NCBI RefSeq assembly: GCF_000308455.1
Contig: NZ_BAFP01000052.1
Coordinates: forward strand, 1 to 64,000
DNA: 64,000 nt
From: Nocardia abscessus NBRC 100374
GTDB taxonomy: Bacteria > Actinomycetota > Actinomycetes > Mycobacteriales > Mycobacteriaceae
Reading direction: 5' to 3'
Of this stretch, positions 1-8,860 are shown piece by piece. The notes under the pieces were generated by a model that had not been told where the DNA came from, searched no databases, and saw nothing but the letters and a program-made list of their open reading frames with translations. Position numbers and translations under genes: made by a program. Every line of letters begins with the position of its first letter. Position 1 is the stretch's first letter.

Positions 1-1
1 G

Positions 2-463
2 ATCCTGGTGGCCGCCATGGGACCGCAGGCGCTGCGCGTCACCGGTGAGCTCGCCGACGGGACCCTGCCCTTCCTGATCGGCCCGAAGGCGCTGGCCGAG
101 CACGTCGTCGCGCCGCTCACCACCGCGGCCGAACGGGCCGGCCGCCCCGCGCCGCGGATCACCGTCCTGGTCCCCGGCGTGGTCACCGCCGAGGTCGACG
201 CCGCGCGTGCGGCCGCCACAGCCCAGACGGCGTTCTACGACGACATCCCGTCCTATGCCCGGGTGATCGAGCTGTCCGGCGCGGCGCGGGCGGCGGATCT
301 CGTGGTGATCGGCGACGAGGAGCTGATCGCCGCTCGCGTCGCGGAGTACTTCGCGGCGGGCGCGACGGAGGTGGTCTTCTCGCAGACCGATCTGACCACC
401 CCGCAGGACCAGCGGCGCACCTGGGAGGTACTCGGCGACCTGCGGCGCTCCCGCGTGCGCTGA
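2..463 (+). CDS. LLM-class (probably F420-dependent) oxidoreductase, C-terminal part
   Basis: The gene enters from outside the window; the frame is open from base 2 and ends with TGA at 461-463. About 153 residues remain. The visible opening [20 protein letters not shown] matches the part of luciferase-like (LLM class) oxidoreductases that closes the barrel, where flavin or F420 contacts lie, and the tail carries the [18 protein letters not shown] type ending usual for the actinobacterial F420 subfamily. The substrate cannot be told. Family assignment is from recalled motifs; F420 rather than FMN is inference from the host group. It is upstream of hisI but separated by a promoter, so it is probably not in the his unit. 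Confidence 0.75.
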   Translation: MLVAAMGPQALRVTGELADGTLPFLIGPKALAEHVVAPLTTAAERAGRPAPRITVLVPGVVTAEVDAARAAATAQTAFYDDIPSYARVIELSGAARAADLVVIGDEELIAARVAEYFAAGATEVVFSQTDLTTPQDQRRTWEVLGDLRRSRVR

Positions 464-501
464 CCTGTACTCCGGGCGCGCCTGCACGCGCACGCCCCTG
501 T

Positions 502-513
502 TATAACGGTGCT
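502..513 (+). promoter_or_regulatory. Leaderless-type promoter of hisI
   Basis: TATAAC lies at 502-507 and the hisI ATG begins at 514, so the start codon sits where the transcript would begin. No Shine-Dalgarno sequence precedes the ATG. This -10-to-ATG spacing of six bases recurs at several genes in the window. Confidence 0.55.
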
Positions 514-861
514 ATGAGTCTCGATCCCGCTATCGCCGCCCGTCTGAAGCGCAACGACGCCGGGCTGGTGTCGGCCGTAGCGCAGGAACGCGCCACCGGT
601 GACGTGCTCATGGTCGCGTGGATGGACGACGAAGCGCTGGCGCGCACGCTGGAAACCCGTAAGGCGACCTACTATTCGCGCTCCCGTCAGCAGTACTGGG
701 TCAAAGGCGAGACTTCCGGTCACACCCAGTACGTGCACGAGGTACGGCTCGACTGTGACGGCGACACGATCCTGCTGGTCGTCGATCAGGAGGGCGCGGC
801 CTGCCACACCGGCACCCACACCTGCTTCGACTCGGACGTGCTGTTGGCCGCGCGGTCCTGA
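514..861 (+). CDS. hisI: Phosphoribosyl-AMP cyclohydrolase
   Basis: Opens the ring of phosphoribosyl-AMP in the third step of cytosolic histidine synthesis. The 115-residue protein is the usual length of the monofunctional enzyme. It shows the family core in order: VAWMDDEAL, the [17 protein letters not shown] stretch, then the metal-binding DCDGD and the CHTGTHTC segment, which supply the zinc and magnesium ligands. The start is fixed by a leaderless promoter immediately upstream. hisI followed by a bcp-type peroxiredoxin and trpE is the mycobacterial order, so this marks the conserved backbone. The adjacent regulator on the other strand is convergent. Confidence 0.95.
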   Translation: MSLDPAIAARLKRNDAGLVSAVAQERATGDVLMVAWMDDEALARTLETRKATYYSRSRQQYWVKGETSGHTQYVHEVRLDCDGDTILLVVDQEGAACHTGTHTCFDSDVLLAARS

Positions 862-872
862 CCCGCGCCGGG

Positions 873-1382
873 CTAGGCGCCGTTCGGGTGCTGGTCGTCC
901 CGATTCGCCGGGGAGAGTTCGCCGAGCTGGTCGAGCGCGCCGGCGAGCCGCTCGGCCAGCAGCTCGCCGAGCTCGGCGACCTGGGCCTTCTGAGCCTCGT
1001 CCAATCCGTCGAAGACCAAGTGCCGCACGGCCGCCAGATAGCCCGGCGCGGCCTCGACGACCTTCAGGTATCCCTCGTCGGTGAGTACGGCGTGCACGCC
1101 GCGCCGCCCGGCGGTCGCCGAGCGCTGGGCCCAGCCCATCCGCTCCAGCTTGGACACCACATGCGACAGTCGCGATAGCGATGCATTTGCCTTGTGGGCA
1201 AGCTCACTCATCTGCAGTCGGTGCCCCGGTTCCTCCGACAGCAGGGTCAGTACCCAGTACTCGAAATGCGTCACGCCGGACTCACGCTGGAGCTGCGTAT
1301 CCAAGGCTCCTGGCAGCCGCGTCATCAGCGCTACGATCGAGCGCCAAGCTCGTTGTTCGACCGGGTCGAGCCACTTCGTCAC
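873..1382 (-). CDS. MarR-family transcriptional regulator
   Basis: A 169-residue winged-helix protein. The MarR core is clear: an N-terminal dimerisation helix (to about residue 30), HFEYWVLTLLSEEPGHRLQMSEL, the recognition-helix region ASLSRLSHVVSKLERMGW, and the wing TAGRRGVHAVLTDEGY. The chosen GTG is preceded by GAAAGAAGG about eight bases upstream. Such proteins usually repress a neighbouring gene and release DNA on binding a phenolic or other small ligand. It is convergent with hisI, and the membrane gene 1527-2081 lies on the same strand upstream, so its target is not evident from context. Confidence 0.9.
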   Translation of the reverse strand: MTKWLDPVEQRAWRSIVALMTRLPGALDTQLQRESGVTHFEYWVLTLLSEEPGHRLQMSELAHKANASLSRLSHVVSKLERMGWAQRSATAGRRGVHAVLTDEGYLKVVEAAPGYLAAVRHLVFDGLDEAQKAQVAELGELLAERLAGALDQLGELSPANRDDQHPNGA

Positions 1383-1526
1383 TGTGTGCCTTCTTTCGAG
1401 CCAAGTGACGTGGTTTTGTTCGTAGTCCTAGTGATTGTCGAAAAACCTGTGCACAGTCACCCGCGACATCGAGTTTGCCACGACTTCGCTCGGCCGTCAT
1501 AAAGATGCTGCGTGTGGTGAGTTCAC

Positions 1527-2081
1527 TCACACGCTCGGTGGCGGCGTGTCCTCGGCTTTCGGTGTGTGCGGGTGGGTGCGGCGCCATCTACGCAGCAGCA
1601 ACAGCGCAACCGTGAGGAGGAACAGCAGCGTGGCGATGACGGCGCCGGTGAGCGCTGCGCCGCGGAAGGCGGGCGCGTCGACATCCAGAATTCGCTCACC
1701 CGCGTGAGCGGCGCTGCTGTTGCCGAGCACGATGGTCAGCGTCATCAGGTTGGGAAGCGCGAACAGGATCGCGACTATCGCGGCCGCGCCCGCGAGGAAC
1801 CTTCCCGCTTGGCGCCGCCAGACCCGGACGGCGAACAACAAGAGGAAAAGCGTGACGGCGGTGCAGATTCCGCCATAGAACAGACCCCAGCCGATGCCTT
1901 TGGCGAAGCTGCCCTCCACCGCCGACCCCACCCGCTGCGCCCACCAGCGCGGGATGAACGCGGACAGCAGGAAGTAGAGGACGACGAGGACGGCCAAGAG
2001 CGCGGCGCCCCCGATGATCCGTGTACGCCAGACGGCTGCCGTAGGTTTGCGCCCGCCCGGCTGAACCTCGGTCGAAGTCAT
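1527..2081 (-). CDS. Predicted four-helix membrane protein
   Basis: I do not recognise a family. The 184-residue product has a short positively charged cytoplasmic start, then four hydrophobic segments at about residues 24-44, 64-88, 96-120 and 138-162, and an Arg- and Pro-rich tail (LLLRRWRRTHPHTPK) likely to be cytoplasmic. Codon use matches real genes in the window. It stands alone between the MarR gene and the peroxiredoxin gene, all three on the minus strand. Confidence 0.7.
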   Translation of the reverse strand: MTSTEVQPGGRKPTAAVWRTRIIGGAALLAVLVVLYFLLSAFIPRWWAQRVGSAVEGSFAKGIGWGLFYGGICTAVTLFLLLFAVRVWRRQAGRFLAGAAAIVAILFALPNLMTLTIVLGNSSAAHAGERILDVDAPAFRGAALTGAVIATLLFLLTVALLLLRRWRRTHPHTPKAEDTPPPSV

Positions 2082-2144
2082 GCGGCCAGCGTAGGCCGCG
2101 CCGTCGCCGGACAGCGGCTGCGCGAACGCGGCGCGTCGCGCCCG

Positions 2145-2600
2145 CTACCTGGTGCGCAGGTAGTTCAGTGCTTCGTCGGCATGCACCGCGGCGCGCAACT
2201 CGCCGGTGATGACCTTGCGGATGGTGCGGTCGGTGTCGATGACGAACGTCTGCCGCTTCACCGGCGCGAGTTTGCCGAGCAGGCCGCGCTTCACGCCGAA
2301 CTTCGCGGCGACGGCGCCGTCGGCGTCGGAGAGCAGTGGGTAGCCGAGGCGCTGCTTCTCGGCGAATCCCGCCTGCGTGTCGACGTTGTCGGTGCTGATG
2401 CCGACACAGGTCGCGCCGACCGCGGCGAATTCGGCGGCGAGGTCACGGAAATGACAGGCCTCGGCCGTGCACACGGGCGTGTTGGCCGCCGGATAGAAGA
2501 AGAGGACCAGTGGGCCGTCCGCCAGGAGCTTGTCGAGCGAGCGGAGGGCGCCGGACTGATCGGGAAGCTCGAAATCAGGGGCGAGCTGTCCTTGCTGCAT
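2145..2600 (-). CDS. bcp: Bcp-type peroxiredoxin
   Basis: A thiol peroxidase that reduces peroxides using thioredoxin. I place the start at the ATG of MQQGQLAPDFELPDQSG (151 residues) because the family begins there; the open frame continues upstream into sequence without family character. The active site is FFYPAANTPVCTAEACHFRD: the peroxidatic Cys is in PVCT and a second Cys five residues later is the resolving position of atypical 2-Cys Bcp enzymes. The peroxiredoxin arginine region and GVSTDN-like motif (GISTDNVDTQ) follow. A peroxiredoxin immediately before trpE is the mycobacterial arrangement (bcpB). Confidence 0.9.
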   Translation of the reverse strand: MQQGQLAPDFELPDQSGALRSLDKLLADGPLVLFFYPAANTPVCTAEACHFRDLAAEFAAVGATCVGISTDNVDTQAGFAEKQRLGYPLLSDADGAVAAKFGVKRGLLGKLAPVKRQTFVIDTDRTIRKVITGELRAAVHADEALNYLRTR

Positions 2601-2745
2601 ACCCGGGAACACTACCGGGCGCTTGGTCGAATGGGGTATCTCGCTCGGGGTGAGCGGACGAACCCGGTGCTCGTGCCCGTCGATGCGCCGCTGCATCGGG
2701 TCGCCACATCGGTGGCCGGGCACGAACCGGTGGTGCGCGGCGCTG

Positions 2746-3057
2746 CTACGCGCCGATGAGCGCTGCCACCTCAGGGTTCTTGATGGCCATCACGTCGAGG
2801 ATGCCGTGGGCCCGCAGAAACGGCTTCAGCTCCTTGATGCGGTGACTGTGGACGGCGTACTCGTCGGGAAAACGGTTCTTGTCCAGGGACTCCAGTGCTT
2901 TGACGTAGGTGACGAAGGACGCGAGCGCGTTGCCAGGGGCGGCGTGGGGGTGGGCCGGATGGTTCGTGCCCGCTGCCCGCGGAGCGCGCAGGTGCGGGCC
3001 ACTGTGGCCCGCGACGTGCCGAGGGCCCTCGGGCGCTACCGATTGCGAGGGGTACAT
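2746..3057 (-). CDS. Small conserved-looking hypothetical protein
   Basis: A 103-residue protein of unknown function. The frame is open far upstream over trpE, but the real start is probably the ATG at 3055-3057, which has a good ribosome site (GAGAGGAAA) nine bases upstream; the rest is an antisense shadow. The first 50 residues are rich in Pro, His, Ala and Gly and look disordered; the last 50 (FVTYVKALESLDKNRFPDEY and HSHRIKELKPFLRAHGILDV) look like a compact helical domain. It is divergent from trpE with about 190 bases between. No family recognised. Confidence 0.6.
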   Translation of the reverse strand: MYPSQSVAPEGPRHVAGHSGPHLRAPRAAGTNHPAHPHAAPGNALASFVTYVKALESLDKNRFPDEYAVHSHRIKELKPFLRAHGILDVMAIKNPEVAALIGA

Positions 3058-3234
3058 CAGTTGTTTCCTCTCGAGATGGATACCGCATGCGACGTGGAAC
3101 GGGCGCGAGTGTAGTGAGCGCCGCCACACCTCCGGCGGGCGCGTGGGAACCGGACGGTCGACCTGATTTGCCGGGTTTGTCGCGTCCCTCGCCGTGTCAC
3201 CGGCACCGCTCACCGGTCGATCGGCCCGGCCTGG

Positions 3235-3246
3235 GATGATGAGTGC
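3235..3246 (+). promoter_or_regulatory. Leaderless-type promoter of trpE
   Basis: GATGAT at 3235-3240 is followed by six bases and then the trpE ATG at 3247. No ribosome site is present, consistent with a leaderless message. I saw no attenuator or leader peptide with clustered Trp codons. Confidence 0.4.
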
Positions 3247-4806
3247 ATGCCAGGCGCGTCCACTCCCACCACCACGACCCGCGAGCAGTTCCATCATCTG
3301 GCCGCGGAGCACCGGGTGGTCCCGGTGACCCGAAAGGTGCTGGCGGACTCCGAGACTCCATTGTCGGCCTACCGCAAACTCGCGGGTGACCGGGCAGGCA
3401 CCTTCCTGTTCGAGTCCGCGGAGAACGGGCGGTCCTGGTCGCGCTGGTCGTTCATCGGCGCGGGCAGTCCCTCGGCGTTGACCGTCGTCGACGGTGCGGC
3501 GGCCTGGCTGGGCAGCATCCCGGTCGACGCGCCCTCCGGCGGCGATCCGCTGGTCGCGCTGCGCGAGACGCTGGAGCTGCTGCGCACCGAGCGCCTGCCC
3601 GGGCTGCCGCCGCTGACCGGCGGCATGGTCGGCTACCTCGGCTACGACGCGGTGCGCCGGATAGAGCGGCTGCCCAGCCTGGCGCTGGACGACTTGCAGC
3701 TGCCGGAGATGGTCCTGCTGCTGGCCACCGACCTGGCCGCGTTCGACCACCACGAGGGCGCCATCACGCTGATCGCCAACGCGGTCAACTGGAACGGCAC
3801 CGCCGAGCGCGTCGACGAGGCCTACGACGACGCGGTGGCCCGGCTGGACCGGATGACCGCCGCGCTCGGCGCGCCCGCCGATTCCACCGTCTCGGTGTTC
3901 GACCAGCCCGAGCCCCGGTACCGGCGCAAGCGCACCACCGAGGAGTTCGGCGCCGGTGTGCGCCGCCTGGTCAAGGAGATCGAGGCGGGCGAGGCTTTCC
4001 AGGTGGTGCTGTCGCAGCGTTTCGAGATGGACTACGGCGGCGCGCCGATCGACCTGTACCGGATGCTGCGCGCGTCCAATCCCAGCCCGTACATGTACCT
4101 GCTGCACATCCCGGACGGCGAGGGCGGCACAGCGTTCTCGATCGTCGGCTCCAGCCCGGAATCGCTGGTGACCGTGAAGGACGGTGTGGCGACGACCCAC
4201 CCGATCGCGGGCACCCGCTGGCGGGGCGGCACCGAGGAGGAGGACCTGCTGCTGGAGAAGGGCCTGCTCGCCGACGAGAAAGAGAACGCCGAGCACCTCA
4301 TGCTCGTCGACCTCGGCCGCAACGACCTGGGCCGGGTGTGCGAGCCGGGCACCGTGCGGGTCACCGAGTACCGGCACATCGAGCGCTACAGCCACGTCAT
4401 GCACCTGGTGTCGACGGTGTCGGGCCGGTTGGCGCCCGGCCGGATCGCGCTGGACGCGGTGCGGGCGTGCTTCCCGGCGGGCACCCTGTCCGGCGCGCCC
4501 AAGGTGCGCGCGATGGAGTTGATCGAGGAACTCGAACCGACCCGCCGCGGCGTCTACGGCGGCGTCGTCGGATACCTGGACTTCGCCGGTGACGCCGATA
4601 CCGCCATCGCCATCCGCACCGCGCTGCTGAAGGACGGCACGGCCTACATGCAGGCGGGCGCGGGCGTCGTCGCGGACTCGGATCCGGAGTACGAGGACGT
4701 GGAATCGCGCAACAAGGCGATGGCGGTGCTCAAGGCGATCGCGGCGGCCGAAACAATGCGGGCCTACGGCACGGAGCCCGATGCGGCGAACGGCGGACCA
4801 CTATGA
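3247..4806 (+). CDS. trpE: Anthranilate synthase component I
   Basis: Makes anthranilate from chorismate with ammonia supplied by a glutamine amidotransferase partner not present in this window. The 519-residue length is standard. Chorismate-binding landmarks are clear: IAGTRWRG (about 320), [10 protein letters not shown] (about 355), [10 protein letters not shown] (about 385), and the [15 protein letters not shown] motif (about 410). The N-terminal domain contains the region that in TrpE binds feedback tryptophan. Its stop overlaps the next gene's start by four bases (ATGA), so the membrane gene is translationally coupled. Amidotransferase (trpG) and trpD must be elsewhere. Confidence 0.97.
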   Translation: MPGASTPTTTTREQFHHLAAEHRVVPVTRKVLADSETPLSAYRKLAGDRAGTFLFESAENGRSWSRWSFIGAGSPSALTVVDGAAAWLGSIPVDAPSGGDPLVALRETLELLRTERLPGLPPLTGGMVGYLGYDAVRRIERLPSLALDDLQLPEMVLLLATDLAAFDHHEGAITLIANAVNWNGTAERVDEAYDDAVARLDRMTAALGAPADSTVSVFDQPEPRYRRKRTTEEFGAGVRRLVKEIEAGEAFQVVLSQRFEMDYGGAPIDLYRMLRASNPSPYMYLLHIPDGEGGTAFSIVGSSPESLVTVKDGVATTHPIAGTRWRGGTEEEDLLLEKGLLADEKENAEHLMLVDLGRNDLGRVCEPGTVRVTEYRHIERYSHVMHLVSTVSGRLAPGRIALDAVRACFPAGTLSGAPKVRAMELIEELEPTRRGVYGGVVGYLDFAGDADTAIAIRTALLKDGTAYMQAGAGVVADSDPEYEDVESRNKAMAVLKAIAAAETMRAYGTEPDAANGGPL

Positions 4807-5543
4807 CGGCTGCCCACCCAGAAGGCGAACCGGACCCGGCCGAAAGCGTTTCCGGCCGGAAGTACCCCGTCGGCCCGGTCGTGCTGCTCGCCATGGCCGC
4901 CGCGGCGCTGTGGGCTTCGTCCCGGATGACCTGGGTGACGGTGTCCTCGTCGGACGGTCTCACCCAGCCGCGCACCGATCACCTGAACGGCGGGGTGTGG
5001 TTCGGCGCGCTGACGCCGCTGGCGCTGGTACTGCTCGCCTCGATCGCGGCCGTGCTGGCCACCCGGGGGTGGTTGCGCCGGGTAGTGGGCGTGGTGATCG
5101 CGTTGGTCGCGGCAGTGGCAGCGGTGCCCGCGTTCGCGCTGCTGACCGGCTCCGGCAAGACCGCGGAGCGGGCCGCGGCACTCGCCGAACTCCCGGCGCG
5201 CGCCCAGGTCGAGACGGCGACCACGTCGGCGTTCCCGGCCGTGCTCGCGCTGCTCGGCGCGATCGCCGCATTCGGCGCGGGCGCGCTGCTGGCGCGCATG
5301 CCCGCCGAGGCGGCGCGGCTGTCCGGCAAGTACGACAATCCGGTCTTCCGGCGCGCCGACGCCACAGCGGAGGTCGCCCAGCGGCGCGCGCGGTCCTCGG
5401 ACGAGCCGTCCTCGCCGCACCTGTCCGAGCGTGTGCTGTGGGACGCGCTGGACGCGGGCACCGACCCGACCGAGGAAGCCGAGGGCGGGCAGCCGCCTCG
5501 GGACGATCCGGACCACGACGAGGCGGGCCGACATGGCCGCTGA
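4803..5543 (+). CDS. Trp biosynthesis-associated membrane protein (TIGR02234 type)
   Basis: A 246-residue integral membrane protein with four hydrophobic segments (about residues 22-42, 68-86, 90-112 and 143-165) and an acidic, hydrophilic tail after about 180. Actinobacteria regularly carry such a protein between trpE and trpC; its function is unknown. It overlaps trpE by four bases, which implies coupled translation. The family call rests on position, topology and the recurring [13 protein letters not shown] / MTWV opening. The gene ends at 5543 and a 183-base gap follows before trpC. Confidence 0.8.
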   Translation: MTAAHPEGEPDPAESVSGRKYPVGPVVLLAMAAAALWASSRMTWVTVSSSDGLTQPRTDHLNGGVWFGALTPLALVLLASIAAVLATRGWLRRVVGVVIALVAAVAAVPAFALLTGSGKTAERAAALAELPARAQVETATTSAFPAVLALLGAIAAFGAGALLARMPAEAARLSGKYDNPVFRRADATAEVAQRRARSSDEPSSPHLSERVLWDALDAGTDPTEEAEGGQPPRDDPDHDEAGRHGR

Positions 5544-5726
5544 GCACTTCCCGCGTGGCGGATGTGGCGGTTGCCACCTTGCGCCGAACCCTTCCGCGTG
5601 GTTCAACCCCAGCCCCGGCGCGAACGCGCCCGGTAGGTCCATTTATTCTTTGTCAGCATCGGTGAGACAGCGCCTGGGGGGATTCTCAGGTAGCAAGTCC
5701 GTCTCCCCAGAAAGGATTCGAGCCAG
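5544..5726 (+). other. Gap between the Trp-associated gene and trpC; likely non-coding
   Basis: An open frame spans 5533-5730 and overlaps both neighbours, but its second half (about 5635-5710) has codons unlike the neighbours (AT-rich third positions such as att, tat, tct, ttg, tca), so I do not call it a gene. The trpC ribosome site AAAGGA is at 5711-5716. The lower GC of 5640-5710 suggests a second promoter for trpCBA. I see no leader peptide with tandem Trp codons. Confidence 0.4.
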
Positions 5727-6545
5727 ATGACGGTACTCGACTCGATTCTCGACGGGGTCCGCGCGGATGTGGCCGCTCGGGAAGCCCTTCTCGACTTCCA
5801 AGCGGTCAAGGCGGCCGCCGCGGCCGCGCCCGCGCCGCTGGACGCCCGCGCGGCGCTGCTCGAGGACGGCATCGGCGTGATCGCCGAGGTCAAGCGGGCA
5901 AGTCCGTCCAAGGGCGAGCTGGCGGACATCCCGGACCCGGCGAGCCTGGCCAAGGCCTACGAAGACGGCGGCGCGCGGATCATCAGCGTGCTCACCGAGG
6001 GCCGCCGCTTCAACGGGTCGCTCGATGACCTGGACGCAGTCCGCGCCACGGTGCACATCCCGATCCTGCGCAAGGACTTCGTCGTCGGTCCCTACCAGAT
6101 CCACGAGGCGCGCGCGCACGGCGCGGACGTCATCCTGCTGATCGTCGCGGCGCTGGAGCAGGACGTGCTGTCCTCCCTGATCGACCGCACCGAGTCGCTG
6201 GGGATGACCGCGCTGGTCGAGGTGCACACCGAGGAGGAGGCCGACCGCGCGCTGGAGGCGGGCGCGTCGGTGATCGGTGTGAACGCCCGCAACCTCAAGA
6301 CGCTCGAAGTCGATCGCGACGTGTTCGCGCGGATCGCTCCCGGACTGCCCACCGAGGTCATCCGGATCGCCGAGTCCGGTATCCGCGGCACCGCCGACCT
6401 GCTGGCCTACGCGGGAGCGGGCGCGGACGCCGTCCTCGTCGGCGAAGGACTGGTGACCAGTGGCGACCCGCGTGCGGCGGTCTCCGAGCTGGTGACCGCG
6501 GGCACGCACCCGTCCTGCCCGAAGCCCGCGCGGCGGGGCCGGTGA
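5727..6545 (+). CDS. trpC: Indole-3-glycerol phosphate synthase
   Basis: Closes the indole ring from carboxyphenylamino-deoxyribulose phosphate in tryptophan synthesis. The 272-residue barrel protein shows the family motifs: [12 protein letters not shown] at about residue 50 (catalytic Lys/Glu region), [36 protein letters not shown] at about 185, AESGI at about 215 and the phosphate-binding end [10 protein letters not shown]. It starts with ATG after AAAGGA ten bases upstream and overlaps trpB by four bases (GTGA), so trpC, trpB and trpA form a coupled unit. Confidence 0.96.
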   Translation: MTVLDSILDGVRADVAAREALLDFQAVKAAAAAAPAPLDARAALLEDGIGVIAEVKRASPSKGELADIPDPASLAKAYEDGGARIISVLTEGRRFNGSLDDLDAVRATVHIPILRKDFVVGPYQIHEARAHGADVILLIVAALEQDVLSSLIDRTESLGMTALVEVHTEEEADRALEAGASVIGVNARNLKTLEVDRDVFARIAPGLPTEVIRIAESGIRGTADLLAYAGAGADAVLVGEGLVTSGDPRAAVSELVTAGTHPSCPKPARRGR

Positions 6546-7810
6546 CGGGCGTGGCGGCACTACCCAGGGCCAGTGACGGCGTCGCCCAGCGCAGCGGCCA
6601 CGAGCCGGACGCGGGCGGCCACTTCGGCGTCTACGGCGGCAGGCACGTTCCCGAAGCGCTGATGGCCGTCATCGAGGAGGTCACGGCCGAGTACGAGAAG
6701 TCCCGGCTCGACGACTCCTTCCTCAACGAACTCGACCGGCTGCAGCGCGACTACACCGGCCGTCCGTCGCCGGTGTTCGAGTGCATGCGCCTGTCCGAGC
6801 ACGCGGGCGGCGCCCGCATCCTGCTCAAGCGCGAGGACCTGAACCACACCGGCTCGCACAAGATCAACAATGTGCTCGGCCAGGCGCTGCTCGCCAAACG
6901 GATGGGCAAGGCCAGGGTGATCGCCGAGACCGGCGCGGGCCAGCACGGCGTCGCCACCGCGACCGCCTGCGCGCTGCTCGGCCTGGACTGCGTCATCTAC
7001 ATGGGCGCGGTCGACACGGCCCGCCAGGCGTTGAACGTGGCGCGCATGCGCCTGCTCGGCGCCGAGGTGATCTCGGTGACCTCCGGCTCGCAGACGCTCA
7101 AGGACGCCATCAACGAGGCGCTGCGCGACTGGGTGACCAACGCCGAGGACACCTACTACTGCTTCGGCACCGCCGCGGGCCCGCACCCGTTCCCGATGCT
7201 GGTGCGCGATTTCCAGCGCATCGTCGGCATGGAGGCCCGCGCCCAGGTCCAGGCCTCGACCGGCCGGTTGCCCGACGCGGTCGTCGCCTGCGTCGGCGGC
7301 GGGTCCAACGCCATCGGCATCTTCCACGCGTTCCTCGACGACGCCGACGTCCGGCTGATCGGATACGAGGCGGCCGGCGACGGCGTCGACACCGGGCGGC
7401 ACGCGGCCACGTTCACCGGCGGGACGCCGGGCGCGTTCCAGGGCGCCTACTCCTACCTGCTGCAGGACGAGGACGGCCAGACCATCGAGTCGCATTCCAT
7501 CTCGGCGGGCCTGGACTACCCGGGTGTCGGCCCCGAGCACGCCTACCTCAAGGACGTCGGCCGTGCCGAGTACCGGCCGATCACCGACACCGAGGCGATG
7601 GACGCGCTGCTGCTGCTCAGCCGCACCGAGGGCATCATTCCCGCGATCGAGTCGGCGCACGCGGTGGCGGGCGCGCTGCAACTGGGCAAGGAACTCGGCC
7701 CGGACGCGATCATCCTGGTGAACCTCTCCGGCCGGGGCGACAAGGACATGGACACGGCAGCACGGTGGTTCGGGCTGTTCGACACCGAGCCGCAGGAGGC
7801 CGACCAGTGA
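6542..7810 (+). CDS. trpB: Tryptophan synthase beta chain
   Basis: Condenses indole with serine using pyridoxal phosphate. The 422-residue protein carries [15 protein letters not shown], in which the Lys of HKIN (about residue 106) binds the cofactor, [13 protein letters not shown], and the phosphate-cradle GGGSNAIG at about 252. The GTG start overlaps the trpC stop. The first 25 residues (through [14 protein letters not shown]) are a variable extension. It overlaps trpA by four bases, in keeping with the alpha2-beta2 complex whose subunits pass indole through a tunnel. Confidence 0.97.
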   Translation: MTGVAALPRASDGVAQRSGHEPDAGGHFGVYGGRHVPEALMAVIEEVTAEYEKSRLDDSFLNELDRLQRDYTGRPSPVFECMRLSEHAGGARILLKREDLNHTGSHKINNVLGQALLAKRMGKARVIAETGAGQHGVATATACALLGLDCVIYMGAVDTARQALNVARMRLLGAEVISVTSGSQTLKDAINEALRDWVTNAEDTYYCFGTAAGPHPFPMLVRDFQRIVGMEARAQVQASTGRLPDAVVACVGGGSNAIGIFHAFLDDADVRLIGYEAAGDGVDTGRHAATFTGGTPGAFQGAYSYLLQDEDGQTIESHSISAGLDYPGVGPEHAYLKDVGRAEYRPITDTEAMDALLLLSRTEGIIPAIESAHAVAGALQLGKELGPDAIILVNLSGRGDKDMDTAARWFGLFDTEPQEADQ

Positions 7811-8607
7811 GCCAGCAGTCCCGCCTGGCGAACACCTTCGCCGCCTGTCGCGCCGAGGGCCGCGCGGCGCTGATCGGCTACCTGCCCGCGGGCTACCCCG
7901 ACCTGGCCGGTTCGATCGCGGTCGTGCGCGCGATGGTCGAAGCCGGATGCGACATCATCGAAGTCGGCGTGGCCTACTCCGATCCCGTGATGGACGGCCC
8001 GACCATCCAGGCCGCCGCAGAACAGGCGCTGCGCGGCGGCGTGCGCGTGCGTGACGTGTTCTCCGTGGTCGAGGCGATCACCGCCGCGGGCGGCAAGGCC
8101 GTCGTGATGAGCTACTGGAACCCGGTGCTCAGGTACGGCGTCGACAGCTTCGCACGGGATCTGGCCGCCGCGGGCGGCGCGGGCATCATCACCCCGAACC
8201 TGATTCCGGAGGAGGCCGACGACTGGTTCGTCGCCTCGTCCACGCACAACCTGGACCGCATCTTCCTGGTCGCGCCGTCGTCCACCGAGGAGCGCCTGGT
8301 GAAGACGCTCGAGGCCAGTCGCGGCTTCGTCTACGCGGCCTCCACCATGGGCGTCACCGGTGCGCGGGACGTGGTGTCCTCGGCCGCGCCCGCCCTGTGC
8401 GCCCGCATCCGGGCCCACTCCGACATCCCGATCGGTGTCGGCCTCGGTGTCCGCTCGGGCGAGCAGGCCGCCGAGATCGCCTCCTACGCCGACGGGGTCA
8501 TCGTCGGCTCGGCGCTGGTGAGCGCGGCGGGCCAGGGACTGGACGCGGTGCGGGCACTCACGGCGGAACTCGCCGACGGCGTGCGGTCGGCCACCGTCGC
8601 CTCGTAG
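7807..8607 (+). CDS. trpA: Tryptophan synthase alpha chain
   Basis: Splits indole-glycerol phosphate to indole and glyceraldehyde phosphate within the TrpAB complex. The GTG at 7807 overlaps the trpB stop; 266 residues, the family norm. Visible motifs are [28 protein letters not shown] with the catalytic Glu (about 52) and Asp (about 60), and the phosphate-binding [12 protein letters not shown] and GVIVGSALV. The TAG stop lies inside a perfect 15-base tandem duplication, so the present C-terminus ends at VAS; loss of one copy would not change the protein. Confidence 0.97.
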   Translation: MSQQSRLANTFAACRAEGRAALIGYLPAGYPDLAGSIAVVRAMVEAGCDIIEVGVAYSDPVMDGPTIQAAAEQALRGGVRVRDVFSVVEAITAAGGKAVVMSYWNPVLRYGVDSFARDLAAAGGAGIITPNLIPEEADDWFVASSTHNLDRIFLVAPSSTEERLVKTLEASRGFVYAASTMGVTGARDVVSSAAPALCARIRAHSDIPIGVGLGVRSGEQAAEIASYADGVIVGSALVSAAGQGLDAVRALTAELADGVRSATVAS

Positions 8608-8625
8608 GAAGTCGCCTCGTAGGAA
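8596..8625 (+). repeat. Perfect 15-bp tandem duplication at the trpA stop
   Basis: GTCGCCTCGTAGGAA occurs at 8596-8610 and again, without a gap, at 8611-8625. The first copy contains the trpA stop codon. It looks like a recent slippage duplication. Confidence 0.9.
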
Positions 8626-8860
8626 CCCGGTTCGCGGCGCTGCGGACCCACGGCCGCGCCGTCTCGGCGGGTGCTGAACCTCGATCCGTCCGATCCGCAT
8701 GCTCCGGCGATCCCCCGTGCTCTGCGCGGTCGCGCTCTCCGGGCGCCACCCGAAGATCAGCCCGCCGCGGACGCGCTCGGCGCGGTGGTAGCGGGCCCGG
8801 CCACGACGAGGGCGGTGCGGTGGTGGCGGGGCGGTCGGGCATCTCCGCTACGGTGGCCCC

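Noticed and set aside
3058-4404. Upstream part of the long minus-strand frame that covers trpE
   Set aside because: It is the antisense shadow of trpE; the real gene is only 2746-3057.
5533-5730. Small frame between the Trp-associated gene and trpC
   Set aside because: Its second half has AT-rich third positions and no family match; I first thought of a HGxxPAAW-type actinobacterial protein, but the motif is not there.
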